A stretch of DNA of 64,000 nt from Fen-1308 sp035319125 (GTDB taxonomy: Bacteria > Nitrospirota > Thermodesulfovibrionia > Thermodesulfovibrionales > Dissulfurispiraceae): positions 1 to 64,000 of the forward strand of contig DATHDG010000014.1 of assembly GCA_035319125.1 (NCBI GenBank), given 5' to 3'. Shown piece after piece: positions 17,176 to 26,305 of the stretch (the stretch's first letter is position 1; every line of letters begins with the position of its first letter). Under the pieces are notes generated by a model. The model ran no database searches. It was not told the origin of the DNA and saw nothing but the letters and a program-made list of their open reading frames with translations. Position numbers and translations under genes: made by a program.

Positions 17176-17907
17176 ATGCAATATTTTGCCGGAAGCGATA
17201 GGGGCTTGGTACGGCGTGAGAATGAAGATTCTTACCTTCTTTATATACCCGATAACGCAGACATCCTTGCTTCCAAAGGCATCTTGGCGATAGTGGCCGA
17301 CGGTGTCGGCGGAGGGCCAGCTGGGGAAAAAGCAAGTTCTGAAGCCGTTATAGCAGTGAAAGAATCCTACTACTCTAATACAGCACACGATAATCCAGAG
17401 GCCCTGCAAATCTCTCTGGAAGCGGCGAATGCGCGCATCTTCCGTGAGTCGATAGAAGATCGGCGATTGAGCGGTATGGCAACTACCTGTACTGCATTTG
17501 TCGCAGCAGGGGGCTTAGGACTTCTTTGTCATGCTGGAGACAGCAGGGCTTATCTTCTCAGAGGTCGATGTCTGCGCTGCATCTCCAGAGACGATACTTT
17601 GGTGCAAGAACTTCTTGATGCCGGTCTTATATCCTCTGATGAGGGCAAAAAGCATCCTCAAAGGAATATCATACTCAAGGCAGTCGGAAGTTCGCCTCAT
17701 CTGTCGCCGAGTACAAGCCGCTATGACCTCATGGCTGGAGATACCATACTATTATGCACCGACGGTCTGCACGGCTATGTGACTGATCAGGACATTTCAG
17801 CGGTGCTGCTGAACAATCCTGTGGACGTTGCAGGGCGGAAACTTATCAGGCTCGCGTTAGACATGGGCGGAGCGGACAATATAACAGTTGTTGCTTTTTC
17901 GATCTGA
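17176..17907 (+). CDS. PP2C-family serine/threonine phosphatase
   Basis: This soluble 243-residue Stp1/PrpC-type phosphatase has the metal-binding motifs RGLVRRENEDSYLL, IVADGVGGGPAGEKAS, HAGDSRAYLLRG and the C-terminal GADNITVVAF in order. It would remove phosphate from proteins modified by Hanks-type kinases; no such kinase is in the window. The stop codon TGA (17905-17907) is directly followed by the stop of the convergent PGK gene, leaving no space for a terminator. Confidence 0.92.
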   Translation: MQYFAGSDRGLVRRENEDSYLLYIPDNADILASKGILAIVADGVGGGPAGEKASSEAVIAVKESYYSNTAHDNPEALQISLEAANARIFRESIEDRRLSGMATTCTAFVAAGGLGLLCHAGDSRAYLLRGRCLRCISRDDTLVQELLDAGLISSDEGKKHPQRNIILKAVGSSPHLSPSTSRYDLMAGDTILLCTDGLHGYVTDQDISAVLLNNPVDVAGRKLIRLALDMGGADNITVVAFSI

Positions 17908-19221
17908 TTACCTCGAGTTGGTCATTTTCTTGCCGGTTTCGATCAGCGCCTGCACAGGCTTTAGCCCATAAGGGCTGCCTTGCTCAATTGCTGTCAGAAC
18001 TGTTCCGCCACCTGTAAAGAAATAGTAGTTTGCGTTGTCCATTACTGAAAGATATAGCCCTGGGCAGAGATCTTTGAACTCCTGTAGCGTATCGCCTCCA
18101 CCGTACATTTTAATAGCAGAAGCGTTCATGTCTATTGCGTTGTCAAGCGCCTGTGATCCGGCAGTAAAGTGCGGGGTGAAGCCCATTACGGCGTTTACGA
18201 AAATTGTTTTTGCAGCATATATTGCCCCGGATACCTCTTTATCGTCAAAAGATGACGGGTCGATATCAAGGATATAGCCATATGAAGCACCCGCTTTGAA
18301 ATCTTTAACAGACAGAGTACGGTATTTCCCTTCAATCTTTCCGTCCAAAGTGTCCGATTCTATAATACTAGGCAGTTCGACAATTTTTTTCTGGTGCCTA
18401 TCCTTTTCGACCAGTTCTCTTGCAAGCGCAATATCATCTTCAAGCACTCCCTGCATTCGAACATTATATTTTGCGCAGAGGTAAGTATTATAAATAACTC
18501 CTCCGAGTATGAGCCGGTCGACTTTCTCATATATTGCATAAAGAGGCCTGATCTTTGTGTCGTACTTCGATCCTGCAACGACAGCAAGAAATGGCCTGTC
18601 CGGATTTAGCACTCTATCCAGATTGGCAATTTCTTGCTGCATCAGGAATCCGGCATAGGAGGGAAGATGGCCTGTTATGTTAAATGTAGAGGCGTGTGGC
18701 TGCCATGATCCGAAAGCATCGTTGACATAGATGTCTCCGAGTCCTGCAAGCTGAATTGCAAAGCTGTCACAAGACTCACCCTTGGCCTCTTCACCATAAA
18801 ACCATCTGGTATTCGGCAGATAAATACCTCCAATCTTTCTGTCTCGAAGAGCTCGAATAGCAAGATTAATTGATGTATCTATGCCGGTGATACCTTTAGC
18901 CGGGTCTGTAGCAAACCGTGGGATATGAATCCTGGTGTGCAGTTTCTGCTCCAGGTATTTTACTATGGGTTCCACTGACTCTTCCGGCCTGCAAGTTATA
19001 TCCCCGCTTTTTTTATCTTTGGGTCTGCCGATATGCGTCATCATTATCGGCCTGCCACCCCTCTCCACTATATGAAACAATGTTCCAATAGTCTGATCAA
19101 TCCTGAATGGGTCGCGTATCTCTCCCTTCTTAACTACATTGTGATCGAAGCGCACTAAGACGATTTTACCGTTTAATTCTGCATCTTGTATCAGAGGCAG
19201 TCCATGTTCATTAAGTGTCAT
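17908..19221 (-). CDS. pgk: Divergent phosphoglycerate kinase
   Basis: This is a PGK-family protein of 437 residues, about 40 longer than usual. Recognisable family segments are VLVRFDHNVV (usual VRVDFNVP), HIGRPK, NTRWFYGEEAKG, YVNDAFGSWQPHAST, AGSKYDTKI, GGGDTLQEF and TGGGTVLTAIEQG. Two functional sites differ: the usual AHRAHAST stretch lacks its Arg, and the nucleotide loop NGPMGVFE is replaced by NAVMGFTP. Catalytic PGK activity is therefore not certain. It starts with a strong ribosome site (GGAGGTGA) and diverges from the citrate synthase gene. Confidence 0.82.
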   Translation of the reverse strand: MTLNEHGLPLIQDAELNGKIVLVRFDHNVVKKGEIRDPFRIDQTIGTLFHIVERGGRPIMMTHIGRPKDKKSGDITCRPEESVEPIVKYLEQKLHTRIHIPRFATDPAKGITGIDTSINLAIRALRDRKIGGIYLPNTRWFYGEEAKGESCDSFAIQLAGLGDIYVNDAFGSWQPHASTFNITGHLPSYAGFLMQQEIANLDRVLNPDRPFLAVVAGSKYDTKIRPLYAIYEKVDRLILGGVIYNTYLCAKYNVRMQGVLEDDIALARELVEKDRHQKKIVELPSIIESDTLDGKIEGKYRTLSVKDFKAGASYGYILDIDPSSFDDKEVSGAIYAAKTIFVNAVMGFTPHFTAGSQALDNAIDMNASAIKMYGGGDTLQEFKDLCPGLYLSVMDNANYYFFTGGGTVLTAIEQGSPYGLKPVQALIETGKKMTNSR

Positions 19222-19296
19222 CGTTCACCTCCGTGTTTCAGTTAGATATGACATGCTGTGATGTCTAAATTGTATCTTATCTCCAGATTATGAGCA

Positions 19297-19331
19297 ATAC
19301 TATACCGTATACGATTTGCATTGTATAGTAT
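19297..19331. promoter_or_regulatory. Inverted repeat between pgk and citrate synthase (candidate operator)
   Basis: ATACTATAC (19297-19305) and GTATAGTAT (19323-19331) form a perfect 9-bp inverted repeat with a 17-base centre. The centre holds TTGCAT (19316-19321), which could be the -35 of the citrate synthase promoter with TTTAAT (19340-19345) as -10. The position suits a dimeric repressor site controlling one or both divergent genes. There is no T-tract. Confidence 0.5.
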
Positions 19332-19378
19332 AAAAATATTTTAATAGACAGATCGAAATGTGAGAAGGGGTCGGTAAT

Positions 19379-20725
19379 ATGGACGGAGTACTCAGGAAGA
19401 TTCAGGAACTTGCCTTGCTTCATGACAAGGTGGACCCACGAATCGTCAAAGAGAAGAACATAAAGCTCGGTCTGCGGAATGAGAACGGCACAGGGGTCTT
19501 TGTAGGAATTACCAGCAAGGGACAGGTAATCGGCTACGAGAAGGTCGCGCGCGGCGACGGGACCGAAAAGGTCAATCCTGTCCCCGGAAAGCTTTTTTAC
19601 TGCGGCTACGATGTCGCGGACCTGGTGCACGGCAAGGAAAAGGACGGAAGGGTCGGATTCGAGGAAATCGTCTATTTGCTGCTGACGGGTGTGCTTCCGA
19701 CCGTTTCCGACCTCAGGGCGTTTTCACAGCTCCTCGCGAAGAAGAGAGCTCTCCCTGACGGCGCCAGAGAGATGATATTGAACAGGCCGAGGCATGACGA
19801 CCAGATGGGGGCCCTGCATACGATGGTCTCAGCCATGCATATGTTCGACAGACAATCGAACTCGACCGACATGAACGATGTGACAAGACAGTGTATAGAA
19901 CTGATCGCTCAGTTACCTACGATAATAGCCTATAACTACCTGACCACAAAAATGGAAAGAAAGGATGCCAAGAAGTTGAGGGAACCTTTGACGCAACTGA
20001 GCGCAGCGGAGAATTTTCTGTATATGCTCACGGGCGACATCCCCGACAGGGCCACTGCCGAACTGTTCGATACCATGCTGATATTCCATGCGGAGCACGG
20101 TGGCGGAAATAACTCGACTTTTTCCACCCGATGCGTTTCCTCTTCCGGTGCGAATACTTATATGGCTTTGTGTGCAGGCATAGGCTCTCTTTCGGGTCAC
20201 CTTCATGGTGGTGCGAATGAAGCGGTCATTAAAATGATGAATGATATCAAGAAAAAGGTTAAAAACTGGGATAGCAACGAAGAATTGACACGATATCTTG
20301 AAATGATTCTTGACAAGGAGGCCGGCGACAAGTCCGGCAAGATTTACGGAATGGGTCATGCAGTATATACGGTATCGGATCCCAGAGCTGTCTATCTTGA
20401 GGAAAGAGCCGGTGAGTTAGCAAAAGTTGCCGGGCGAGAAGAAGAATTTTCTCTCTATAGAAAAGTGGCCAGGATAGCACCAAGATTGCTAAGAGAAAAG
20501 AAGGGTAAGATCGTCTGCACAAATGTAGACTTCTACTCGGGTTTCGTCTACAGGTGCATGGGCATCCCGATGGAACTGTTTACGCCGATTTTTGCTATGG
20601 CAAGGGTTGCCGGATGGTCGGCTCACAGAATCGAAGAAATCATACAAGGAAGAATTATCAGGCCTTCATATGTCACATCGCTCAAGGGCAAGAAGTATTA
20701 TAAGCTGCTTGCAGAGCGTGAATGA
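19379..20725 (+). CDS. gltA: Citrate synthase
   Basis: This enzyme condenses oxaloacetate with acetyl-CoA to give citrate. The 448-residue protein has the catalytic residues in GHLHGGANEAVI (His), IYGMGHAVYTVSDPRA (His) and NVDFYSGFVYRCMGIP (Asp), plus the EHGGGNNSTFSTR segment. An N-terminal extension of about 60 residues precedes the core, as in the longer citrate synthases of several anaerobes. 2-Methylcitrate synthase is the alternative. Translation is from ATG 19379 with GAAGGGGT upstream. Confidence 0.9.
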   Translation: MDGVLRKIQELALLHDKVDPRIVKEKNIKLGLRNENGTGVFVGITSKGQVIGYEKVARGDGTEKVNPVPGKLFYCGYDVADLVHGKEKDGRVGFEEIVYLLLTGVLPTVSDLRAFSQLLAKKRALPDGAREMILNRPRHDDQMGALHTMVSAMHMFDRQSNSTDMNDVTRQCIELIAQLPTIIAYNYLTTKMERKDAKKLREPLTQLSAAENFLYMLTGDIPDRATAELFDTMLIFHAEHGGGNNSTFSTRCVSSSGANTYMALCAGIGSLSGHLHGGANEAVIKMMNDIKKKVKNWDSNEELTRYLEMILDKEAGDKSGKIYGMGHAVYTVSDPRAVYLEERAGELAKVAGREEEFSLYRKVARIAPRLLREKKGKIVCTNVDFYSGFVYRCMGIPMELFTPIFAMARVAGWSAHRIEEIIQGRIIRPSYVTSLKGKKYYKLLAERE

Positions 20726-20737
20726 AGAATTGCGGGA

Positions 20738-21037
20738 CTATTGTAATTGTGAACGGCAGCGTTTGCACTGCCGCCGGCTGATATCCGGGCCAAGATAGCT
20801 GCCGCAGGAAGGGCATTTCCAGTTCGCGGCAGTGAAGCCGATAAATACGCAAAGGACCAGAACTTGAGCTGCTAACAGGCTGTTTTTGGAAAACCCTTCC
20901 AAAAGCCGGGAATGATGATAAAGCAGGGCCGGCAATAAGAGAAGCGCTAAAGTGACACATATGGCTATTAGTTGTAATTTGCGCCGTTTAGTAAAGTCCT
21001 GCTTTATTTTATCGCTTGCTGTTAATTTTGATGTCAT
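20738..21037 (-). CDS. Small two-helix membrane protein with zinc ribbon
   Basis: This 99-residue protein has a basic N-terminus, then two hydrophobic helices (about 22-40 and 55-72). A C-terminal zinc-ribbon knuckle follows, with CPSCGSYLGP and CKRC. The function is unknown. It is probably co-transcribed behind the UPF0210 gene, which ends 15 bases upstream, and it converges on citrate synthase with only 12 bases between the stops. Confidence 0.72.
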   Translation of the reverse strand: MTSKLTASDKIKQDFTKRRKLQLIAICVTLALLLLPALLYHHSRLLEGFSKNSLLAAQVLVLCVFIGFTAANWKCPSCGSYLGPDISRRQCKRCRSQLQ

Positions 21038-21052
21038 CAGCTGTATTTGTTT

Positions 21053-22432
21053 CTAATTTTTGAAACTCTGCACCGGTGCCGGAATTCTTCCTCCGAGATT
21101 GATGAAACCTGCTGAACCGCCGTCATCACGCATGTTCATTATAGTCGCCTCGCCAAGCAATCCACCATAAGAGACATGCTCTCCTGCCTTCTTGCCCGGA
21201 ACTGGTATGAGCCTGGCAGCTGTGGCTTTACTATTTATGACACCAATGGCCATTTCATCCGCTATAATTCCGGCTATTGTTTCAGCCGATGTGTCTCCAG
21301 GGATCGCAACCATGTCGAGTCCTACAGAGCATACGCTTGTCATTGCCTCGAGCTTTTCCAGTGAAAGCTTTCCGTTCTTTGCAGCTTCCGCTATATTCAG
21401 GTCCTCGCTAACAGGAATGAATGCACCGCTTAAACCGCCGACATATGAGCTGGCAAAAATGCCGCCTTTTTTTACGGCATCGTTAAGCATAGCCAGGACG
21501 GCAGTGGATCCCGGATCCCCGATACTCTTAAGTCCGAGGCTCTGAAAGATTTCGCCTACGCTGTCACCTACATTAGGTGTTGGTGCGAGCGAGAGGTCAA
21601 CAACTCCAAAGGGTACCCCCAGCTTATCTGCAACCTGCCTTCCAATGAGTTCACCTACGCGGGTGACTTTGAAGGCAGTACGCTTTATCGTCTCAGACAG
21701 TTTGCCAAGGTCAAGCGATGGGTCAGCAGAGCGTGCACGGTCAATTGCCTTTTTAACTACACCAGGACCGCTGACTCCCACATTGATCACTGAATCCGGT
21801 TCGCCTATGCCGAGATAGGCGCCGGCCATAAAAGGTACATCCTGCGGTATATTCGCAAAGACTACAAGCTTGGCACAGCCAAGGCCGTCCCGGTCTGCGG
21901 TGGTCTCCGCAGCACGTTTAATCGTTTTCCCCATCAGTAAGACAGCATCCATGTTTATGCCCGCATGGGTTGAAGCCACATTTACGGATGAGCAGACTCT
22001 TTCAGTGCTTGCTAAAGCATCAGGAATGCTTTCAATAAGTGCATAGTCTCCCTTTGTGAATCCTTTTTCAACCAGCGCTCCGAATCCACCGATAAAATCG
22101 ATCTTGAGCTTATTTGCAATATCATCAAGAGCTACTGCAATGCTCAGCATTTGTTCGGCAGAATAACTGCACGCTGCGACCGCAATCGGACTGATGGCTA
22201 TTCTCTTGTTGACCACCGGTATGCCATATTTCAAGCCAATTTCGTTGCAGACCTCCACAAGCGATCCTGCTATCCTGAATAGTTTTGTGCGAATATTGGC
22301 AATGAAACGCTCCGGATCGTGGCTCACACAATCAAAAAGACTTACACCGAGCGTTACCGTGCGGACATCCAGGTTCTCGTTCCGCAGCATTTCAAGAGTA
22401 GCTATTATCTCGCGTTCAGTTAACAAAATCAC
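21053..22432 (-). CDS. UPF0210 / DUF711 (PFL-like) family protein
   Basis: This 459-residue cytoplasmic protein belongs to the UPF0210 (DUF711) family. Its structure is related to the glycyl-radical pyruvate-formate-lyase fold, but its function is unknown. Landmarks are VTLGVSLFDCV, CAKLVVFANIPQDVPFMAG and the C-terminal GGLLGEATIMNMRDDGGSAGFI; the length is normal. It overlaps the ACT-domain gene by four bases. That pairing is conserved across bacteria and archaea and suggests amino-acid-responsive control of an unidentified reaction. Confidence 0.9.
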   Translation of the reverse strand: MILLTEREIIATLEMLRNENLDVRTVTLGVSLFDCVSHDPERFIANIRTKLFRIAGSLVEVCNEIGLKYGIPVVNKRIAISPIAVAACSYSAEQMLSIAVALDDIANKLKIDFIGGFGALVEKGFTKGDYALIESIPDALASTERVCSSVNVASTHAGINMDAVLLMGKTIKRAAETTADRDGLGCAKLVVFANIPQDVPFMAGAYLGIGEPDSVINVGVSGPGVVKKAIDRARSADPSLDLGKLSETIKRTAFKVTRVGELIGRQVADKLGVPFGVVDLSLAPTPNVGDSVGEIFQSLGLKSIGDPGSTAVLAMLNDAVKKGGIFASSYVGGLSGAFIPVSEDLNIAEAAKNGKLSLEKLEAMTSVCSVGLDMVAIPGDTSAETIAGIIADEMAIGVINSKATAARLIPVPGKKAGEHVSYGGLLGEATIMNMRDDGGSAGFINLGGRIPAPVQSFKN

Positions 22433-22986
22433 ACCCTGTGGATTTGCTCGAATATATTTCTGTGTTGCAGATTGATGTCCAGCCCAAGCTCCGATGCACG
22501 GTCATGCAGCGCTGTTCTAAATTGGTGATAATCTACTGAGGGTGGCACATTAATCTCATAGATCATGACGTAATCAAGGCGGTTATTTCCTGCCCGAGTC
22601 ACAGCTTTAAGGTTAGTAATATTAACGTTATTAAGGGCAAGCACTTCTGTAATCCCGGCTACCAGACCGGGCCTGTCAGGACCGACAGTCGTGATTATGA
22701 ATGGTTCGCTCAAATGCGCCTGAGAATACGCCTGAGCATCCATTGACCTTAAATGGACGAAGAGGCCGGAAGGTGCGAGTTGCTTCTGCAATGCCGATAA
22801 CACTTTTTCCCGGCTGCTGCGGGCTGCTGTTGAAACAATGAAGATTCCAAGGAATTCACCTTGCAGTATGGTCTGACTTACATCCTCAAGGTTGCATCCT
22901 AATTCGAAAAGCACTTTTGATATTGTGGCTATAATGCCCGGCCTGTCAGGGCCAAGAACGAAAACCACTATCTTGTTCATTTCCAT
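22429..22986 (-). CDS. Tandem ACT-domain regulatory protein
   Basis: This 185-residue protein is built from two ACT domains (about 6-78 and 92-170), each opening with a GPDRPGI/L motif (VLGPDRPGIIATIS and VGPDRPGLVAGITE). ACT domains bind amino acids. The arrangement resembles GcvR-type regulators but also the stand-alone ACT proteins paired with UPF0210. The start could be ATG 22986 or 22980. It heads a three-gene minus-strand unit. Confidence 0.87.
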   Translation of the reverse strand: MEMNKIVVFVLGPDRPGIIATISKVLFELGCNLEDVSQTILQGEFLGIFIVSTAARSSREKVLSALQKQLAPSGLFVHLRSMDAQAYSQAHLSEPFIITTVGPDRPGLVAGITEVLALNNVNITNLKAVTRAGNNRLDYVMIYEINVPPSVDYHQFRTALHDRASELGLDINLQHRNIFEQIHRV

Positions 22987-23157
22987 CGCTATACGCTATC
23001 GCCAAAAAGCAGGAAAATTCTCAGGCAAAGAGTATCCATGCTGAGGCGTTGAACCGTTAATTTGCGTGCAATCATAATTTAAAGAATAACATACATTTTG
23101 CCATTGATGGAAACAGGATGAGCAAGGAGTCTGTTGAAATCCGATCACTTGCTAAAA

Positions 23158-23166
23158 TGGTATAAT
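23158..23166 (+). promoter_or_regulatory. Extended -10 promoter of greB, near-leaderless
   Basis: TGG precedes a perfect TATAAT (23161-23166), forming an extended -10 element. The -10 box ends nine bases before ATG 23176. TTGAAA (23134-23139) is too far (21 bases) to be a good -35. No Shine-Dalgarno sequence precedes the start. Confidence 0.5.
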
Positions 23167-23175
23167 TCACAATCG

Positions 23176-23751
23176 ATGGGTATGAAGAGAACATCGGCAG
23201 GCTCGAAGGCATCTCCCTATATAACACCGGAAGGATACAGGCGCCTTTCTGATGAACTGTCATATCTGTGGAAGACCAAGCGACCCCAAGTGACACAAGC
23301 CGTAGCCGAAGCTGCAGCAATGGGTGACCGTTCCGAGAATGCAGAATATATATACGGGAAGAAGCAGTTGCGCCAGATAGATTCCCGCGTGCGTTTCCTG
23401 ACAAAGAGATTAGGTGAGCTTGTTCCTGTTGACCGCAAACCGGCTGATGAATCTGTCATTTACTTTAGCGCCTGGGTGGAGCTCCTGGATGCTTCAGGGA
23501 CTGCGTACCGTTATCGTATTGTGGGCGCAGATGAAAGTGATGCTGACAGGGGATACATAAGCATTGATTCTCCTATGGCTAAAGCACTGTTGCGAAAATC
23601 AGAAGGCGATGAGGTTGTAGTGAAGAGGCCTAATGACACGGCATCTTTTATTGTTTCAGCGGTTTCCTATGAATCTCAGGCATCGCAGAATAGTCAGATT
23701 GACAGTTTATGTAGAGGTGTGGAGACCACAAGAAAGAACAAGGAGGACTGA
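23176..23751 (+). CDS. greB: Transcript cleavage factor GreB
   Basis: GreB enters the RNA polymerase secondary channel and stimulates cleavage of backtracked RNA. The protein (191 residues from ATG 23176) has the N-terminal coiled coil with the family signature GDRSENAEYIYGKKQLRQID, whose acidic tip is needed for cleavage, and a C-terminal FKBP-like domain with RGYISIDSPMAKALL. The YIYGKK form marks GreB rather than GreA. A longer frame to 23134 overlaps the promoter and is rejected; ATG 23182 is also possible. About 25 extra residues follow the normal C-terminus. Confidence 0.9.
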   Translation: MGMKRTSAGSKASPYITPEGYRRLSDELSYLWKTKRPQVTQAVAEAAAMGDRSENAEYIYGKKQLRQIDSRVRFLTKRLGELVPVDRKPADESVIYFSAWVELLDASGTAYRYRIVGADESDADRGYISIDSPMAKALLRKSEGDEVVVKRPNDTASFIVSAVSYESQASQNSQIDSLCRGVETTRKNKED

Positions 23752-23752
23752 G

Positions 23753-23914
23753 ATGAGCGGTGAACCTGAAAAAGAGGGAATGGAGTCGCTCGAAGAGCTT
23801 ATTATTAGCAGCGCGCTTGAGCAGGAAGCTCTAATAAACCTTTTGCTGAAGAAGGGGATCATCACTCCGATGGAGCTGATGGAAGAAATAAGAAAGTTGA
23901 GCCGGGAGCAGTAG
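23753..23914 (+). CDS. Small acidic protein downstream of greB
   Basis: This predicted 53-residue protein is acidic and helical (ISSALEQEALINLLLKKGII then TPMELMEEIRKL). It has a strong ribosome site (AAGGAGG, 23740-23746) and ATG 23753, one base after the greB stop. The sequence LLLKKGIITPMELMEEI resembles the short helical tails found in small conserved proteins of anaerobes. I do not know its function. Its position makes co-expression with greB near certain. Confidence 0.65.
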   Translation: MSGEPEKEGMESLEELIISSALEQEALINLLLKKGIITPMELMEEIRKLSREQ

Positions 23915-23960
23915 CTGAGCATTTATAAGAAATAATTATGGCTCTATGCAAAAATATCAT

Positions 23961-24000
23961 TTAACTTTAAAAGGGCTTCATCCGACAAGTTTGCTATAAT
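23961..24000 (+). promoter_or_regulatory. Candidate sigma-28 / extended -10 promoter of the chemoreceptor
   Basis: TTAACTTT (23961-23968), 12 bases and TCCGACAA (23981-23988) match the flagellar sigma-28 consensus at 6 of 8 and 6 of 8 positions. Overlapping it is an extended -10, TGCTATAAT (23992-24000). Either would give a leader of about 170 bases before the chemoreceptor gene. Confidence 0.4.
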
Positions 24001-24172
24001 CATGCAGTTTATGTGCAGTGGGGGGCAGCCATTATTAAGGCTTTATTAGGGCATGTTTATTGGCAAGTTTGCACTTTATAGCTCTCCCAAATTGAATTTG
24101 TTCCGTAGTGATTCATTTTTGTAGCTGTTGATTCCAATTTTTTGAAAAAGTAACAGCGGGAGGAATAAGACA

Positions 24173-26215
24173 ATGAAGTTTAATATCCGGGACATTCTCA
24201 GTTTCAAAAATTGGCCTGTCTTCTGGAAGTTGTCTTTGATGCCGATAATGGCTGTCGGCTTGATGATGATAGGATTATTTATATATGTTCTGCCTGTTAC
24301 CAAAGAGAAGCTTATGGCAGAAAAGAAAAGTAACGTACAGGATGTCATTTCCATTGCATACAATCTTGTGGCGGAATATGAGCAGCGTGCTTCAAAGGGT
24401 GAATTTACGGTTGAGGAGGCAAAACAACGCGCTCTAAACAGATTGAACAATTTCAGGTTCGGTGAAAGTGGCAGGGAATATATCTGGATCAACGATGCTG
24501 ACAAAATGCTGGCCCATCCTAAAGCGGAGTTGATAGGCAAACCTATTTCTTCAGTTAAGGATGCGGAGGGAAAGTCTTTTTTAGATGATGCTGTGAGCGT
24601 CGCCAAGAAGGACGGTGACGCATTTGCCGTTTATATGTGGTCGAGACCTGAAGGATCCAAGATTGTCAAGAAGCTGTCTTATTTAAAATCATTCAAACCT
24701 TGGGGCTGGTATATCGGGACAGGGATCTATGTGGACGATGTAATGACAACGGTTTTTAAGATTTTAGCCGGGATGGGCATAGTGCTGGTCATTATCTCGG
24801 TAGTCGTTACTGCTACGACGTTTTTTGTGGGGGGACGATTCATTTCCGGCCCTGTGATGCAATATGAGCATATTATGACCGGATTTTCATCGGCTTTATC
24901 CGACGGCAGAGGCGATCTGAGGAGCAGACTAACTGCCAAGGGTAAAGATGAAATAGGCTTGCTGGCTAATGACATCAACAAGGTGCTTGATTCTTACGGA
25001 AAGATGGTAGAGAGCATGCTTGTTTCCACCGGGCAGGTGGTAACAACGTCGGGCATGCTGAAAGATAACGCTAATGAAATGACATCCGGAGCAAGGAAGC
25101 AATCTGCGCAGGCCAACCAGATCGCCGCTGCGGCGGAGGAGATGAGTCAGACCATCACGGAAATAGCCAAGAATGCATCGTCGGCTTCGGAAATATCCGC
25201 CACCGCAATGAGCATGGCAAATAAAGGCAGGGACATTGCTCTCGGCGCTGTTGAGACAGTTAATGGGGTTCATGTGTCAACTGTTGGGCTTGCTGAATTG
25301 ATCGACAAGTTGAATTCTAAATCAGCCGATATCGGCAACATAGTGACGGTTATTAAGGAGATTGCCGACCAGACTAACCTGCTTGCGCTGAACGCTGCCA
25401 TCGAAGCAGCACGGGCTGGAGAGCAGGGCAGGGGGTTTGCCGTTGTTGCTGATGAGGTCAGAAAGCTCGCAGAAAAGACGATTAAGGCTACGGAACAGAT
25501 CACGACCGAAATAAGAGCGGTTCAGAATGAATCAGCTGAGACGACCAGAAGAATGAGCGATACGGCAGAAGAGGTAACAAGGGCTGATGAGGCAATCAAG
25601 CAGGTCATGAGTTCCATTGAAGGCATGACAGAAGCAGTAGCTAACGCAAACGACAAAATAACTCAGATAGCCACGGCGGTTGAGGAGCAGTCTTCGGCGG
25701 CAGAAGAAGTTGCTAGAAATATCGAGATCACATCTTCTATCGCTAAAGAGACTGAGAGCAGGGCGGCGGAGGTCCTTAAGGGAACCGACAGGATAGTCGG
25801 TGTGGTAGGCGATTTGACGCAATCATTTTCCGGATTCCAAACCATAGGAAGCGGCGCAGCCATGCTGGAGATTGCAAAAGGAGATATAAGGTCTTTCATG
25901 TATAAAGTTGGAGATGCAATTAATGGACGAAAGTCTATTGAAGACGCAGATCTGGAAAAACATACATGCCGTTTTGGCAAATGGTATACGACAGAAGGGC
26001 AGTCGCAGCTTGGTCATTTACCGGGCTTTGGTAAGCTTTCTTCCACACACGACAGAATCCATACGCTTGCCAAGGAAGCTGTGAGATCTGAAAAGGCAGG
26101 CGACGACAGGCGGGCACAGGCTATCTTCTCTGAACTGTCAACGGCAGTCAAGCAGATCCAGGCTGATATCGATATTGTTAAGGCAGAGAGCCTTAAGGTG
26201 GAATCTCTTAGATAG
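24173..26215 (+). CDS. Methyl-accepting chemotaxis protein with Cache and CZB domains
   Basis: This 680-residue transmembrane chemoreceptor has an N-terminal helix at about 17-42, then a periplasmic single Cache_2-type domain (about 45-185; YIWINDADKMLAHP, KPWGWYIGTGIYVDDV). A second helix spans about 196-220, followed by HAMP and the cytoplasmic signalling domain with hairpin tip EIADQTNLLALNAAIEAARAGE. The C-terminal 110 residues are a CZB zinc-binding domain (HTCRFGKWYTTEG). CZB domains sense zinc and hypochlorous acid in other bacteria. The ribosome site GGGAGGAA precedes ATG 24173. No other chemotaxis genes are in the window. Confidence 0.92.
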   Translation: MKFNIRDILSFKNWPVFWKLSLMPIMAVGLMMIGLFIYVLPVTKEKLMAEKKSNVQDVISIAYNLVAEYEQRASKGEFTVEEAKQRALNRLNNFRFGESGREYIWINDADKMLAHPKAELIGKPISSVKDAEGKSFLDDAVSVAKKDGDAFAVYMWSRPEGSKIVKKLSYLKSFKPWGWYIGTGIYVDDVMTTVFKILAGMGIVLVIISVVVTATTFFVGGRFISGPVMQYEHIMTGFSSALSDGRGDLRSRLTAKGKDEIGLLANDINKVLDSYGKMVESMLVSTGQVVTTSGMLKDNANEMTSGARKQSAQANQIAAAAEEMSQTITEIAKNASSASEISATAMSMANKGRDIALGAVETVNGVHVSTVGLAELIDKLNSKSADIGNIVTVIKEIADQTNLLALNAAIEAARAGEQGRGFAVVADEVRKLAEKTIKATEQITTEIRAVQNESAETTRRMSDTAEEVTRADEAIKQVMSSIEGMTEAVANANDKITQIATAVEEQSSAAEEVARNIEITSSIAKETESRAAEVLKGTDRIVGVVGDLTQSFSGFQTIGSGAAMLEIAKGDIRSFMYKVGDAINGRKSIEDADLEKHTCRFGKWYTTEGQSQLGHLPGFGKLSSTHDRIHTLAKEAVRSEKAGDDRRAQAIFSELSTAVKQIQADIDIVKAESLKVESLR

Positions 26216-26305
26216 GCATTAGTTGTATCAGACAGGGTTTGCATTACGCGTTTTGTAAGCGCATTGCTTGATTATGATATTCTGTGACGACAATCAAGAG
26301 TCTCC

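Noticed and set aside
26216..26305. Terminator for the chemoreceptor gene (CTTGATT/AATCAAG)
   Set aside because: The arms are short and far apart and no T-run follows on the plus strand.
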